Source of the DNA: Dehalococcoidia bacterium UBA1222
GTDB lineage: Bacteria; Chloroflexota; Dehalococcoidia; Dehalococcoidales; UBA1222
Reading direction: 5' to 3'
Assembly (NCBI GenBank): GCA_002309415.1
Contig: DBXC01000008.1
Coordinates: 1-40,712 of the forward strand
DNA length: 40,712 nt
Below the pieces are notes generated by a model. It saw only the letters and a list, made by a program, of their open reading frames with translations. It had not been told where the DNA came from and made no database searches. Of this stretch, positions 40,259 through 40,712 are shown piece by piece (the stretch's first letter is position 1; each line of letters opens with the position of its first letter). Position numbers and translations under genes: made by a program.

Positions 40259-40712
40259 TAACTAAAAGGATCATACCCTGTCTCGACGTCAGGAACGGAA
40301 GAGTAGTAAAAGGCGTCAACTTCGAAGGTGTCGCCGATGTCTCATCCCCTGTGGATCTGGGCAAATACTATTCCGATAACGGCGCCGATGAACTGGTCTT
40401 CTATGACATTACAGCATCTTTCGAAGAGCGAAAGCTCTTCACCGACATACTGCGAGAGGTCGCCAGCCAAATCTTTATCCCTCTGACTGTCGGCGGCGGC
40501 ATCAACACTGTCGAGGATTTCGACCGCGTACTGAAATGCGGTGCTGACAAGGTCAGCGTCAATTCGGGCGCTATCAAAAATCCCAGTCTCATCGGAGAAG
40601 CCTCCAAGATCTACGGAGATCAGTGCGTCGTGTTGTCGGTAGATATCAAAAGAGTGGATAATACATTCCACGTATTTGCAAAAGGCGGCCGCGTCGATAC
40701 CGGCATGGACGC
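40255..40712 (+). CDS. hisF: Imidazole glycerol phosphate synthase, cyclase subunit HisF (5' part)
   Basis: The first 152 codons of HisF, cut by the window end. The start [23 protein letters not shown] carries catalytic Asp11, and [13 protein letters not shown] and [12 protein letters not shown] are family phosphate-binding blocks. With HisH it closes the imidazole ring and releases AICAR. Confidence 0.96.
   Translation, partial: MITKRIIPCLDVRNGRVVKGVNFEGVADVSSPVDLGKYYSDNGADELVFYDITASFEERKLFTDILREVASQIFIPLTVGGGINTVEDFDRVLKCGADKVSVNSGAIKNPSLIGEASKIYGDQCVVLSVDIKRVDNTFHVFAKGGRVDTGMD

Overview
The window looks like chromosomal DNA of a bacterium. RF1 (prfA) with PrmC, EF-P, an FtsZ-family protein with an FtsZ-type tail and a complete bacterial histidine operon rule out an archaeon. 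An anaerobic, sulfide-using life style is suggested by the DUF39 / NIL-ferredoxin / UPF0280 homocysteine cluster and by a YeeE-type sulfur transporter paired with a lipoprotein rhodanese. The tubulin-family protein and the NLPY form of PrmC make me think of Chloroflexota (Dehalococcoidia-like), but this is a guess from memory at about even odds; Clostridia remain possible. Several genes have sigma70-like promoters placed so that transcription would start at the ATG (leaderless mRNA).

Layout. 1-1232: end of a tRNA-Lys and a membrane-anchored trypsin-like protease. 1338-6508: accessory region, AT-richer in its right half, with a Fic AMPylase under a doubled palindromic operator, a serine recombinase, a repeat-rich 530 bp gap, an XRE regulator plus ImmA/IrrE metallopeptidase, a DUF4417-like protein and a translationally coupled pair of small genes that resembles a toxin and its immunity protein. 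6505-8010: efp-epmA, translation factor EF-P and its lysyl ligase. 8208-11202: a divergent FtsZ-like GTPase facing a long coiled-coil protein. 11254-14899: DEDDy exonuclease, then a FecCD-type iron/cobalamin ABC importer with a palindromic operator over its promoter. 14999-17358: tRNA-Val, small membrane protein, HisC-like aminotransferase, biotin ligase.

17442-19771: homocysteine/sulfur assimilation cluster, followed by a convergent LysR regulator. 20878-25122: transketolase, 5'-nucleotidase-like phosphoesterase and a ribulose-phosphate epimerase relative. 25236-29834: a 40-residue membrane protein, RecN, AzlC/AzlD amino acid exporter, YeeE sulfur transporter with rhodanese lipoprotein. 30061-30887: six-helix membrane protein with a small XRE regulator behind a 36 bp palindromic operator. 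31100-34177: sugar nucleotidyltransferase, prfA, prmC. 34284-40712: hisZGDCBHAF, with hisF cut by the window end; a strong promoter and a 26 bp palindrome precede hisZ.

The most unusual parts are the XRE/ImmA/DUF4417/toxin-like module with its repeats (3606-6508), the FtsZ-like protein whose last residues are the FtsZ tail motif, the repeated leaderless promoter geometry, and three uncharacterised operator-like palindromes (fic, the XRE/membrane operon, his). No rRNA, CRISPR array or insertion sequence was seen.
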